NCBI GenBank assembly: GCA_015066105.1
Contig: SVOY01000001.1
Location: 310,001 to 374,000, forward strand
Length of the DNA stretch: 64,000 nucleotides
Origin: Oscillospiraceae bacterium
Lineage (GTDB): Bacteria > Bacillota > Clostridia > Oscillospirales > Acutalibacteraceae
Reading direction: 5' to 3'
Of the stretch, positions 56,553 through 63,996 are shown piece after piece; position 1 is the first letter of the stretch, and the number at the start of each line of letters is the position of its first letter. The position numbers were made by a program, and so were the translations under genes. Under the pieces are notes generated by a model. That model ran no database searches. It was not told where the DNA came from and saw only the letters and a list, made by a program, of their open reading frames with translations.

Positions 56553-56680
56553 ATATTAACATATATGTTTAAGTTTGTCAAGACAATATAAACAAATAAG
56601 TTTAAGATAAATAATTGGAGGGGGGTTGACATAAACAAAAAAGTTTAGTATAATACAGATAGTTAAACAAAATAGTTTAA
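56553..56680. promoter_or_regulatory. Divergent promoters with four operator sites
   Basis: The rightward promoter is TTGACA (56626-56631), 17 bases, TATAAT (56649-56654). The leftward one is TTGACA (complement of 56576-56581), 17 bases, TAATAT (complement of 56553-56558). Four near-palindromes of the form TAAACAnnTAnGTTTA lie at 56556-56572, 56589-56604, 56632-56647 and 56664-56679. One covers each promoter's spacer. This is a typical autoregulated genetic switch for the adjacent repressor. Confidence 0.8.
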
Positions 56681-56709
56681 TAAAGTAAATGAGGAAAGGA
56701 GGAAAATAT

Positions 56710-56898
56710 ATGACACAACCTAAAATATTACGAGCGAAAGATGTAGCAGAGGAACTTAAGATATCAGAATCTACTGCTTATAAATTGATAAAACAACTTA
56801 ATAAAGAATTAAGTGCAAAAGGTTATATAACTTTCGCAGGCAGAGTCAGCAGCAAATACTTTTATGAGAAAATATACGGCACATCAGAAAAGGAGTGA
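56710..56898 (+). CDS. Small HTH protein, excisionase-like (element 2)
   Basis: The track starts at 56689, but the ATG at 56710 has a perfect AAAGGAGG 7 bases upstream, giving 62 residues. The helix-turn-helix AKDVAEELKISESTAYKLIKQLNKEL aligns directly with the element 1 protein at 39531-39713. It lies 5 bases before int and is expressed from the repressor-controlled promoter. Confidence 0.7.
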   Translation: MTQPKILRAKDVAEELKISESTAYKLIKQLNKELSAKGYITFAGRVSSKYFYEKIYGTSEKE

Positions 56899-56903
56899 TT
56901 TAA

Positions 56904-57980
56904 TTGGCTGTATTTAAAAACAAGGACAATGGCAGTTGGTATGTAATGACAAGATATACTGACTGGAAAGGGGAGCGAAAGCAAAAATGTAAGCGTGGTT
57001 TCGCTACCAAAAAGGAAGCAACAGAGTGGGAACGCATCTTTCATATGCAGAAAGCATCAGATTTGGATATGCCGTTTGAAGCATTTGTAGAATTGTATAT
57101 CAATGATATGAAATCAAGACTCAAGGAAAATACTTGGCTTACAAAAGAGCATATTATCAGAACAAAAATACTTCCGTACTTTGCAGAAAAAAAGATAAAT
57201 GAAATTTCTGCGAAAAATGTGATTGCTTGGCAGAATGAGTTGTTGGCTTTCAGAGATGAAAAGCATAAGTCCTATTCTCCAACCTATCTCAAAACGCTTC
57301 ACAATCAACTCAGTGCAATATTTAACCATGCGGTCAGGTTCTACGATTTGAATTCAAATCCGGCTGCAAAGGCAGGAAATATGGGGACTGAACAACACAA
57401 AGAAATGCTTTTCTGGACAAAGGATGAGTACGAAAAATTTGCAGAAGTGATGATGGATAAACCGGTATCATATTACGCGTTTGAAATGCTTTACTGGTGC
57501 GGCATCAGATTAGGTGAACTGTTAGCATTAACTCCGGCAGATTTTGATTTCAAAAACAGCACGGTAAGGATTAATAAATCTTATCAGCGACTGAAAGGTG
57601 AGGATGTTATTACAACACCCAAGACAAAGAAAAGTAACCGTACCATTAAGATGTCAAAGTTTCTCTGCGAAGAAATGCAGGAGTATATCAGTATGATTTA
57701 CGGAGTGAAGAAAACTGATAGAATTTTCACAATAACAAAAAGTTATTTGCATCACGAAATGGACAGAGGCTCAAAGGAAGCGGGTGTAAAAAGAATCAGA
57801 ATTCATGACCTTCGTCACAGTCATATTAGCTTACTGATTGATATGGGATTTTCCGCAGTAGCGATTGCAGATAGGGTAGGACATGAAAGTATTGAAATTA
57901 CTTTCAGATATGCTCATCTGTTTCCTTCAAAACAAAATGAAATGGCGGACAAACTTGATTTTGAAAGGGTGGGTGCATAA
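56904..57980 (+). CDS. int: Tyrosine recombinase, integrase of element 2
   Basis: The 358-residue protein starts with TTG (AGGAG 8 bases upstream), at the position matching the ATG of the element 1 integrase. The N-terminal arm-binding domain (GSWYVMTRYTDWKG), core-binding domain and catalytic residues (WCGIRLGELLAL, HDLRHSHISLL, RVGHESIEI, TFRYAHLF) are all intact. It is about two thirds identical to the first integrase by eye, so the two may share the guaA target while using different arm sites. Confidence 0.9.
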   Translation: MAVFKNKDNGSWYVMTRYTDWKGERKQKCKRGFATKKEATEWERIFHMQKASDLDMPFEAFVELYINDMKSRLKENTWLTKEHIIRTKILPYFAEKKINEISAKNVIAWQNELLAFRDEKHKSYSPTYLKTLHNQLSAIFNHAVRFYDLNSNPAAKAGNMGTEQHKEMLFWTKDEYEKFAEVMMDKPVSYYAFEMLYWCGIRLGELLALTPADFDFKNSTVRINKSYQRLKGEDVITTPKTKKSNRTIKMSKFLCEEMQEYISMIYGVKKTDRIFTITKSYLHHEMDRGSKEAGVKRIRIHDLRHSHISLLIDMGFSAVAIADRVGHESIEITFRYAHLFPSKQNEMADKLDFERVGA

Positions 57981-58315
57981 TGTCAGCAAAAAATTATGAT
58001 GACCATAACCGTTGGCGAAATAAAACAGTAGCATTCAGAATGTCACCCGAAGAAGCAGAACAGCTTGATAAGTTTGTCAAAATTTCAGGGTACACAAAGC
58101 AAGACTATCTGATTAAAAGAGCTCTACAACAAGAGATAAAAGTTGTGGGTAATCCGAGAGTGTATAAAGCACTTAAAATTCAAATGTCAGAGATTTATTC
58201 AGAGCTTAAGAGATTTGAAAAGTGCGAAGATATTACAGAAGAATTTCTCGATGTTCTCGACCATATAGCAACTCTTTTGGAAGGTCTGAAAGGAGCTGGT
58301 GCGATTGGAAGATAA
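57980..58315 (+). CDS. MobC-like relaxosome accessory protein (element 2)
   Basis: The 111-residue protein aligns with 40804-41127 over its whole length, including the ribbon-helix-helix-like start (KTVAFRMSPEEAEQLDKFV). Its ATG shares one base with the int stop codon (TAATG), and its end overlaps the RepA-like gene by 11 bases, so the three genes are tightly coupled. Confidence 0.65.
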   Translation: MSAKNYDDHNRWRNKTVAFRMSPEEAEQLDKFVKISGYTKQDYLIKRALQQEIKVVGNPRVYKALKIQMSEIYSELKRFEKCEDITEEFLDVLDHIATLLEGLKGAGAIGR

Positions 58316-59444
58316 AAAGAAAATGACTACTCTTAACTCATCTGTTGGCGCAGATGAAGAGCAGTCACCATCAAAAAACTGTAATGATAGTATAACCGAA
58401 ACTGAAGAGTATTTCAATAGTTTTGATGAAATTAAAAATAAAATGATGCGGCTTTCAAATCCGTATTTGCTCAACACAGTAACAATGTCAGAACTTTATG
58501 ATTCGGTTTACTCAGGTCTTCCGGCAATCATTGATAACCTGCTTTATCCCGGTCTCTATCTCTTCGCAGGCGGAGCAAAGATAGGCAAAAGTTTTCTGAT
58601 GATTCAACTCGCTTACCACATCAGTACGGGTACTCCATTCTGGGGTTACCCGTGCCGCAAAGGAAAAGTTTTGTATCTTGCTTTGGAAGATAATCACAGA
58701 AGATAGCAGGCTCGTTCTTACCGAATGTTCGGAACAGAAAGTACAGATAAACTTTTCTTTTCTGTGTCGGCAGGCAAGATAAACAAAGAACTTGACGAGC
58801 AGTTAAGTAACTTTATGCAAGAGAATCCCGAAACAAATTTAATCATAATTGACACTTTGCAAAAAGTAAGGGAAGAAGGCGGAGATGGTTACAGTTACTC
58901 AAACGATTATCAAATCATTGGAAGATTAAAAAGTTTTGCCGATAGTTACGGGATATGTGTATTGATTGTTCATCACACAAGAAAAGAAAAAGCTGAAGAT
59001 ATTTTTGAAATGATATCAGGAACAACAGGACTATTCGGCGCAGCGGACGGAGCGTTTGTAATGCAGAAAGAAAAGAGAACCAGTAACTCTGCAACACTTG
59101 AAATTGTGGGCAGAGACCAACCCGACCAAAGGTTTAAGTTGATACGCAACATTGAAACCTTGGCTTGGGAATTGGAAAGCTCTGAGAATGAATTGTGGAA
59201 CGAACCAAAAGAACCATTACTCGAATTGATTTCAAAATTTATTACTGAAACCAACAAGGAATGGAACGGAACACCCACACAGTTAGTCGAAGAATTAGAC
59301 GTTGACATAAAACCAAACACACTCACGATGAAATTAAATGTCAGCGCAAACCAGCTGATGAATGAGTACAACATACGATATTCAAGCAGCCGAAGTCACA
59401 GCGGAAGGCGAGTAAGTTTTGAACTGATTGAGCCTGAAGTGTGA
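58305..59444 (+). pseudogene. RepA-like ATPase interrupted by an in-frame amber codon
   Basis: The two ORFs 58299-58706 and 58725-59444 lie in the same frame and together match the intact 381-residue ATPase of element 1. They are split only by TAG at 58704-58706, at the position where element 1 has a Leu codon. Walker A (GGAKIGKSF) lies before the stop and Walker B (LIIIDTLQKVR) after it, so neither half could be active alone. The likely start is TTG at 58305, 9 bases after AAAGGAG. The flanking sequence is otherwise well preserved, so the lesion is recent or the stop is read through. Confidence 0.8.
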
Positions 59445-59514
59445 CGATGGTGACGGTCGTGACGATGAATAAGGGGTGCTCTAAACATCGTCACCATCGA
59501 CACGACCGTCACGG
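59441..59514. repeat. Inverted iteron array of element 2, candidate origin
   Basis: Three nine-mers (GTGACGATG, GTGACGGTC, GTGACGATG) face three inverted ones (CATCGTCAC, CATCGACAC, GACCGTCAC) across an 18-base gap. The layout is identical to element 1 (42262-42336), but the variable bases of each iteron differ, keeping the GTGAC core. Confidence 0.75.
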
Positions 59515-59570
59515 AAAACTGCATATTGATGGAAACAAATATGCAGTTTTTGACCCCGTAGGGCGCAATA

Positions 59571-59630
59571 GCATCTTTTGAATACTCAAGTAGTCAAAAG
59601 TGCTTTTGCGTTACTCTTGACAAGAGTAAC
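59571..59630 (+). other. Candidate oriT of element 2
   Basis: It contains CTTTTGA with TCAAAAG and the perfect GTTACTCTT-GAC-AAGAGTAAC hairpin (59610-59630), the latter identical to that in element 1. It lies directly upstream of the relaxase gene. Confidence 0.6.
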
Positions 59631-59704
59631 AGAACCCTTTATAAGGTTTGTAGATTTTAAAAGACGAAAGGCAAGGTGGTTCTATAAGAAGAACGATAAG
59701 CGTA

Positions 59705-60862
59705 ATGGTAGGCAAAGGCTCGGTCAATCACAACAGCAGAGAGTTCAATGCAAAGAACACAGACCCGCAAAGAACTCATCTGAACACCGAGTACTGCAAT
59801 ATAGATATAAAAGAAGTGTATCACTATTTGTTTGACGATGCACTTGAAACATATAACGAAAAACAAAAACGAGCCGACAGAAGAATCGAAAACTATTACG
59901 AGAAAATCAGAACAGGCAGACAGGAAAAACTTTTTCACGAAATCATAATTCAGATTGGTAACTGCGAAGACACCAACGCAAAAACTCCCGAGGGTGAGCT
60001 TGCTGAAAGAATACTCGATGAGTACTACCGTGAGTTTCAGAAACGAAATCCCTACTTGTATGTTTTCTCTGCTCATCTTCATATGGACGAAGCAACTCCG
60101 CATCTACACATTGACTTTGTGCCGTTCACTACTGAAAGCAAACGAGGACTTGATACACGAGTGTCACTCAAGCAAGCTCTTGCTAACCAAGGCTTCATCG
60201 GAAAGTCACGACAAGAAACAGAATGGAGCTTGTGGGTTGAAAGCGAAAAGAAAGCTCTCGAAGAAGTTATGAAGCGTCACAGCGTTCAGTGGGAGAAGAA
60301 GGGGACACACGAAAAGCATTTGTCAGTTTATGATTACGAAAAGAAAATGCGTAAGCAAGAGGTTGAAGAACTCACACAACAGACAGAGGAACTCAATGTC
60401 AAGGTCGAAGAGCTGACAGCAAAGTACGAAACACTTGCGAAGTATGAAACAGACATAGACGGACTGACAGAAGATTTCTATGAGCAGGATGAATTCAAAT
60501 TGCCTGACCCTCCGCCACTGATGACTGCTAAAACTTACAAGACAAAATTCATTGAGCCCCTTTTTAATAAGCTGATTGGTCTTGTGAAAGAATTGGCAAA
60601 GCAGTGTATGGAGCTTCAATCCCGAGTGTTCGGCTTGAAGATAGGAGCAGGACTTGATAAAAGAAAAGTGAATGAACTCTATAAGGATAACGATTACCTA
60701 CGTGAAGAAAATCAAGAGCTTGTCGGAGATGTACTGAAGTTCAGACTGCTAAGAAAAGTTTTCGGTGATGAAGAGGTTGAAAAGCTCGTTGATAAAGCAA
60801 CGGAGCTTGAAAGAGAAAGCCGCAGGGCTCGTAATCGTAATCGCAGCGGTTGGGAGCGATAA
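59705..60862 (+). CDS. MobV-family (Pre/Mob) relaxase (element 2)
   Basis: This 385-residue relaxase has HLHMDEATPHLHIDF, the same coiled coil and the same basic tail as the copy at 42528-43685. By eye about 20 of 385 residues differ. Nucleotide similarity is also high from about 170 bases upstream of the start codon through the stop, then falls off. Since the rest of the backbones is much less similar, the shared block looks like a recent recombination or gene-conversion tract. Confidence 0.9.
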   Translation: MVGKGSVNHNSREFNAKNTDPQRTHLNTEYCNIDIKEVYHYLFDDALETYNEKQKRADRRIENYYEKIRTGRQEKLFHEIIIQIGNCEDTNAKTPEGELAERILDEYYREFQKRNPYLYVFSAHLHMDEATPHLHIDFVPFTTESKRGLDTRVSLKQALANQGFIGKSRQETEWSLWVESEKKALEEVMKRHSVQWEKKGTHEKHLSVYDYEKKMRKQEVEELTQQTEELNVKVEELTAKYETLAKYETDIDGLTEDFYEQDEFKLPDPPPLMTAKTYKTKFIEPLFNKLIGLVKELAKQCMELQSRVFGLKIGAGLDKRKVNELYKDNDYLREENQELVGDVLKFRLLRKVFGDEEVEKLVDKATELERESRRARNRNRSGWER

Positions 60863-60875
60863 AATGAAAAGCGCG

Positions 60876-60906
60876 GAGCTGTTTTAAATGGCTTTTAGAA
60901 CAGCTC
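60876..60906 (+). terminator. Hairpin after the relaxase gene
   Basis: GAGCTGTTTTAAA pairs with TTTTAGAACAGCTC apart from one mismatch. There is no long T run. It stands where element 1 carries the DUF6809-like gene. Confidence 0.5.
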
Positions 60907-60944
60907 TGTAATATAAAAAATTAAAGAAAGATGAGGACAAAATT

Positions 60945-61331
60945 ATGAATTTACCCAAGTACAAAACAGACGAAAGAACAGGAATAAAGTACGAACTGAT
61001 AGGTGATTATTATTTCATCGAAGGTGATGGTGAAGAACCTGAAGACAACCGACCAATCGGCAGATGGGGTAGAATGCACGAAGATTATCTCAAGAAAAAC
61101 AAAAGACACGTATTTGATTCAATGCTTATGAGTGGTAAACTGCATTCTTACCTTGCCGACATAGACGAGCAAGCTCGTGATATGTTTGATAATCTTGTTG
61201 AACAGATTAAAGAAAGCGAAGGTATCACCGAAGAATTAAAAGAACAAGACCAATGGGAATGGGTGCAGAGAATGGAAAACATTCAGCAAAGCGTAAGGGA
61301 GATTGTATGCAGTGAGTTGATATATGTTTGA
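60945..61331 (+). CDS. TnpV-family element protein (element 2)
   Basis: The 128-residue protein is acidic and helical, with the TnpV features YELIGDYYFI, GRWGRMHEDYLKK and the closing VREIVCSELIYV. It matches the element 1 TnpV (43984-44334) in layout but is considerably diverged. It closes the conserved backbone of element 2; the recombinase segment begins 52 bases later. Confidence 0.7.
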   Translation: MNLPKYKTDERTGIKYELIGDYYFIEGDGEEPEDNRPIGRWGRMHEDYLKKNKRHVFDSMLMSGKLHSYLADIDEQARDMFDNLVEQIKESEGITEELKEQDQWEWVQRMENIQQSVREIVCSELIYV

Positions 61332-61338
61332 ACAGAAA

Positions 61339-61369
61339 AAGCACAACCGGTTTATTATCGGTTGTGCTT
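61339..61369 (-). terminator. Terminator facing leftward transcription
   Basis: The arms AAGCACAACCG and CGGTTGTGCTT flank a 9-base loop. On the minus strand the hairpin is followed by TTTTTCTG; on the plus strand only by AAATGG. It therefore best stops leftward transcripts, such as that of the recombinase. Confidence 0.75.
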
Positions 61370-61382
61370 AAATGGTCAAATT

Positions 61383-61403
61383 TTTCGTAGAACATCAAAT
61401 TCT
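61383..61403 (+). repeat. Left 21-bp inverted repeat of the invertible segment
   Basis: It begins TTTCGTAGAACATC and is the exact reverse complement, over all 21 bases, of 62791-62811. Pairing stops at both outer and inner edges, so the repeat is exactly 21 bp. Confidence 0.9.
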
Positions 61404-61460
61404 TGGAAATAATACTGAAAATACTTAGATTATTTGAATTTAATGAAAACATTGACCATT

Positions 61461-62603
61461 TTAATGACCACAAAAAGAAGTCATTGTTTCCAACTGCTTT
61501 CTCTTAAGTTCCACAGAAGAGTGAACATAAATATTTAAAGTAATATTTACATTGGAATGACCCAATATTTCACTCAAAGTTTTTACATCCATTCCTGATT
61601 CAATACATCTTGTAGCAAATGTGTGCCTTAGAGTATGATAGTTAATATCTCTGACTCCGCATTCTTTTAAATATTTATGAAAAGCGTACTGGTAAGTTCT
61701 TGGATCTGTATATGGATAAATGTTTCCTTGCAAAAGAAATTCACTTGCAGAGTTTCTTCTATTTAAAAGAATTCCATACAGTATTTCCGGTATAGGTATT
61801 ATGCGGTTTGATGAAAATGTTTTTGCTTCACTTATTTGCAGTTTAGTTTTTGAACTGGAAAAAGCATTATCAATGGGCGTAATACGACTTACAGTATGTC
61901 TTACGTGTATAGTCTTCTCTTCAAAATCTATGTCTTCCCATTTAAGTGCACATACTTCGCCTATTCTTAAACCTGTGTATAGTGACAAAAGAACACCTAA
62001 TTTTTTATCATTTAAGTTTTTATTAATATACTTTTCAAGAATAAGCTGTTCACTTACAGACAACACATCCAATTTCGTTGCTTTATTCTTGGTTGGTTTG
62101 CTTATTTCACCAATAATTAAATTACAAAAACCTTCCTGTGCCGCAAATTTTAAACTTGAATTCAAAATAAAGGAAATAGTTTTGACATAACTCGATGACA
62201 ATCCACCTTTACCGTCAAGTCTGCCGTTTTCCGTCTTTTTATATAAGAATTTATTTATATAAACAGCAGTTATGCTTTTGATTTTCACCGAACCTATATC
62301 AGGTATAATGTGTGTATCAATAAGCCTTTTATATTTGGAACAGGTTTGCTCCCGTAGGTTTAAACGATTATTATCTAACCATAAATAAAGCACTTCGCGT
62401 AAAGAGATATCGCTATCTTTTTCAGGAAGTGCGTTTGTTATTATTGCTTGTTTTTTCTCTATAAGTTTTCTTTTTACATCCAAATATGATTTTGAATACA
62501 CAGAACCATATTTCGCTTTACCTGTTAAATCATACTCTTTGATATATCTACCCTCCCATCTTCCATCCTTTCTTTTATGAATGTTCTCACCGCGTCTGGA
62601 CAT
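61461..62603 (-). CDS. Tyrosine recombinase, candidate invertase
   Basis: The track starts at 62657, but a perfect AAAGGAGG precedes the ATG at 62603 (MSRRGENIHKRKDGRWEG), giving 380 residues. The N-terminal arm-type domain (GRWEGRYIKEYDLTGKAKYG), SAM-like core-binding domain (SLREVLYLWLDNNRLN) and catalytic residues are present: Arg in LYTGLRIGEVCAL, HTLRHTFATR, His in ILGHSNVNIT and Tyr in LNIYVHSS. It is unlike the two element integrases and is oriented opposite to the backbone. Its placement between perfect inverted repeats suggests it catalyses inversion of its own segment. Confidence 0.85.
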   Translation of the reverse strand: MSRRGENIHKRKDGRWEGRYIKEYDLTGKAKYGSVYSKSYLDVKRKLIEKKQAIITNALPEKDSDISLREVLYLWLDNNRLNLREQTCSKYKRLIDTHIIPDIGSVKIKSITAVYINKFLYKKTENGRLDGKGGLSSSYVKTISFILNSSLKFAAQEGFCNLIIGEISKPTKNKATKLDVLSVSEQLILEKYINKNLNDKKLGVLLSLYTGLRIGEVCALKWEDIDFEEKTIHVRHTVSRITPIDNAFSSSKTKLQISEAKTFSSNRIIPIPEILYGILLNRRNSASEFLLQGNIYPYTDPRTYQYAFHKYLKECGVRDINYHTLRHTFATRCIESGMDVKTLSEILGHSNVNITLNIYVHSSVELKRKQLETMTSFCGH

Positions 62604-62617
62604 ATTTATTTTCCTCC

Positions 62618-62641
62618 TTTTGACCATTATTTTGACCATTA
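62618..62641 (-). repeat. Tandem 12-base repeat before the recombinase gene
   Basis: TTTTGACCATTA occurs twice in a row, just upstream of the recombinase ribosome binding site. Related words occur at the other end of the segment: AATGGTCAAA (61371-61380), ATTGACCATT (61451-61460) and AATGACCA (61463-61470). They may be binding sites for the recombinase or for a regulator. Confidence 0.55.
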
Positions 62642-62740
62642 TAAAATTCGAGTACATATAGGATAATACAAAAAAACTTAAAACTTTTTATCATTAATAT
62701 ACAAATTTAAACATATACCGATTTTTTACTCTCATTTTAC

Positions 62741-62769
62741 TTGACTTAATTAAATAAAAAGTTTATCAT
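62741..62769 (+). promoter_or_regulatory. Promoter inside the invertible segment, facing the FHA gene
   Basis: TTGACT (62741-62746) and TATCAT (62764-62769) are separated by 17 bases. Transcription would start near 62776, cross the right inverted repeat (62791-62811) and enter the FHA gene at 62852. In the orientation shown the gene is ON; after inversion this promoter would fire left into the terminator at 61339-61369. Confidence 0.75.
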
Positions 62770-62790
62770 AAAGTGGTATATTTATATCTT

Positions 62791-62811
62791 AGAATTTGAT
62801 GTTCTACGAAA
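62791..62811 (-). repeat. Right 21-bp inverted repeat of the invertible segment
   Basis: It reads AGAATTTGATGTTCTACGAA and one further A, the exact reverse complement of 61383-61403. It lies between the promoter at 62741 and the FHA start codon. Confidence 0.9.
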
Positions 62812-62851
62812 GTATTTTAGTTTTGTATGTAGATATAAGCGAGGGATAGAT

Positions 62852-63973
62852 TTGAAAATTAAAGCTAAAGCAAAGGACCAACGCCTGATAGTTAAAGTCA
62901 AATTTTCATCTAAAGAAAAATTTGACGAAAAACTTGTTGAAGCTTTTTCAAGAGTATATATGCGTGGCTTTTTGAAACCCACGATATTAAAGAAAAATCT
63001 TATCGAATATAGCGGTCCGACAGGCATCAGTCTTTCAGAGAGATTAAAAACAGCTATTTCAGCATATGATTTCTTTTTTTTGGTTGAGCAAATAGTTGTT
63101 TCTGTTGAAAAGTTAAAAAGGAACAAATTTAGTTTGAATCATATTATCTTGGATATGCAGAATTCATACATAAATTCAGTAACCAAAGAATTACAGTTAA
63201 TATATCTTCCGTTAATAGACAAAACAGACGATGTGGATTTTTGTGAATTCATAGAGAAGATTATATATTCAGTAATACCTGCTTCGGACAAAGATACGGA
63301 TCAAATATCCAAATTTACATACTTCTTGAAGTCACTCAAAAGATTTGACGGTGATGCGATAGAAAAGTACATTGCCAAAATAGACAGAAGTATCGTGAAT
63401 ACAATCAGAAAAAGCAATGTAGGACAAAGCGGTTTTATAACCAATAAAAAGAAAGATTATTATGATCATTATGACAATGATGACGATGCAACCGATAAGC
63501 TCGATGAAGATGAAGCTACAGGGTTGTTGGATGATGAAGATGAGGCAACAGGATTATTAAATGATGATAATGATGAAACAGGCTACTTAGAAGATGAAGA
63601 GACCGGATTGCTTGTTAATGATGAATCAGGTTATTCAGACGGTAGTGATGAAACTGCGCTTCTTGTAGAGAATGATGTTCATTATCCTTCCTTACTTCGG
63701 ATATTGACTGATGAAATTATTAGTATAAATAAACCAGTATTCAGAATAGGTAAAGAAAACAGTTATGTTGACTACTTTGTAAAGAATAACAATGCTGTAA
63801 GCCGAAGCCATGCTGATATTATTACAAGAGGAAACAACTATTTTGTTGTTGACTTAAACTCAAAAAATCACACATACATCAATAATCAGATGTTACTTGT
63901 AAAATGTGAGACTCAGATTTTTGACGGTGATATTTTGAAATTAGCTAACGAAGAGTTTATTTTTAAAGCATAA
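62852..63973 (+). CDS. FHA-domain protein with DUF6382-like N-terminus and Thr-rich repeat linker
   Basis: It probably reads Ser/Thr kinase phosphorylation. The start is TTG with GAGGGA 5 bases upstream; the protein is 373 residues. The N-terminal domain (about 1-190) resembles DUF6382. The acidic linker (about 205-275) repeats Asp/Glu-rich units with TGLL, TGLL, TGYL, TGLL and TALL. The C-terminal FHA domain (about 285-373) has the core FRIGKE, SRSHADI and NSKNHTYINNQ, all needed for phosphothreonine binding. It lies directly downstream of the promoter of the invertible segment, and another gene starts 23 bases after it. Confidence 0.85.
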   Translation: MKIKAKAKDQRLIVKVKFSSKEKFDEKLVEAFSRVYMRGFLKPTILKKNLIEYSGPTGISLSERLKTAISAYDFFFLVEQIVVSVEKLKRNKFSLNHIILDMQNSYINSVTKELQLIYLPLIDKTDDVDFCEFIEKIIYSVIPASDKDTDQISKFTYFLKSLKRFDGDAIEKYIAKIDRSIVNTIRKSNVGQSGFITNKKKDYYDHYDNDDDATDKLDEDEATGLLDDEDEATGLLNDDNDETGYLEDEETGLLVNDESGYSDGSDETALLVENDVHYPSLLRILTDEIISINKPVFRIGKENSYVDYFVKNNNAVSRSHADIITRGNNYFVVDLNSKNHTYINNQMLLVKCETQIFDGDILKLANEEFIFKA

Positions 63974-63996
63974 ATGTTTATTGGGGAGGAGAGAAT

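Larger units (their letters stand above)
61383..62811. mobile_element. Putative invertible DNA segment with its own recombinase
   Basis: The 1429-bp segment is bounded by perfect 21-bp inverted repeats. It contains one tyrosine recombinase gene (leftward) and a rightward promoter firing out across the right repeat into the FHA gene. Tyrosine recombinases acting on roughly 20-bp inverted repeats invert promoters in known phase-variable systems (Fim switch; Clostridioides difficile switches). A leftward terminator sits just outside the left repeat. Inversion itself is inferred. Confidence 0.7.

Noticed and set aside
59578-59835. 85-residue ORF overlapping oriT and the relaxase start (similar frame in element 1 near 42402)
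   Set aside because: The frame is open in both elements, but it spans the oriT hairpins and overlaps the relaxase; conservation is better explained by those. No good start site.
61383-62811. Simple insertion sequence or the right att site of element 2
   Set aside because: Repeats are inverted and flank a recombinase with a promoter facing outward; there is no flanking target duplication and no match to the 13-bp att core. An insertion origin cannot be fully excluded.
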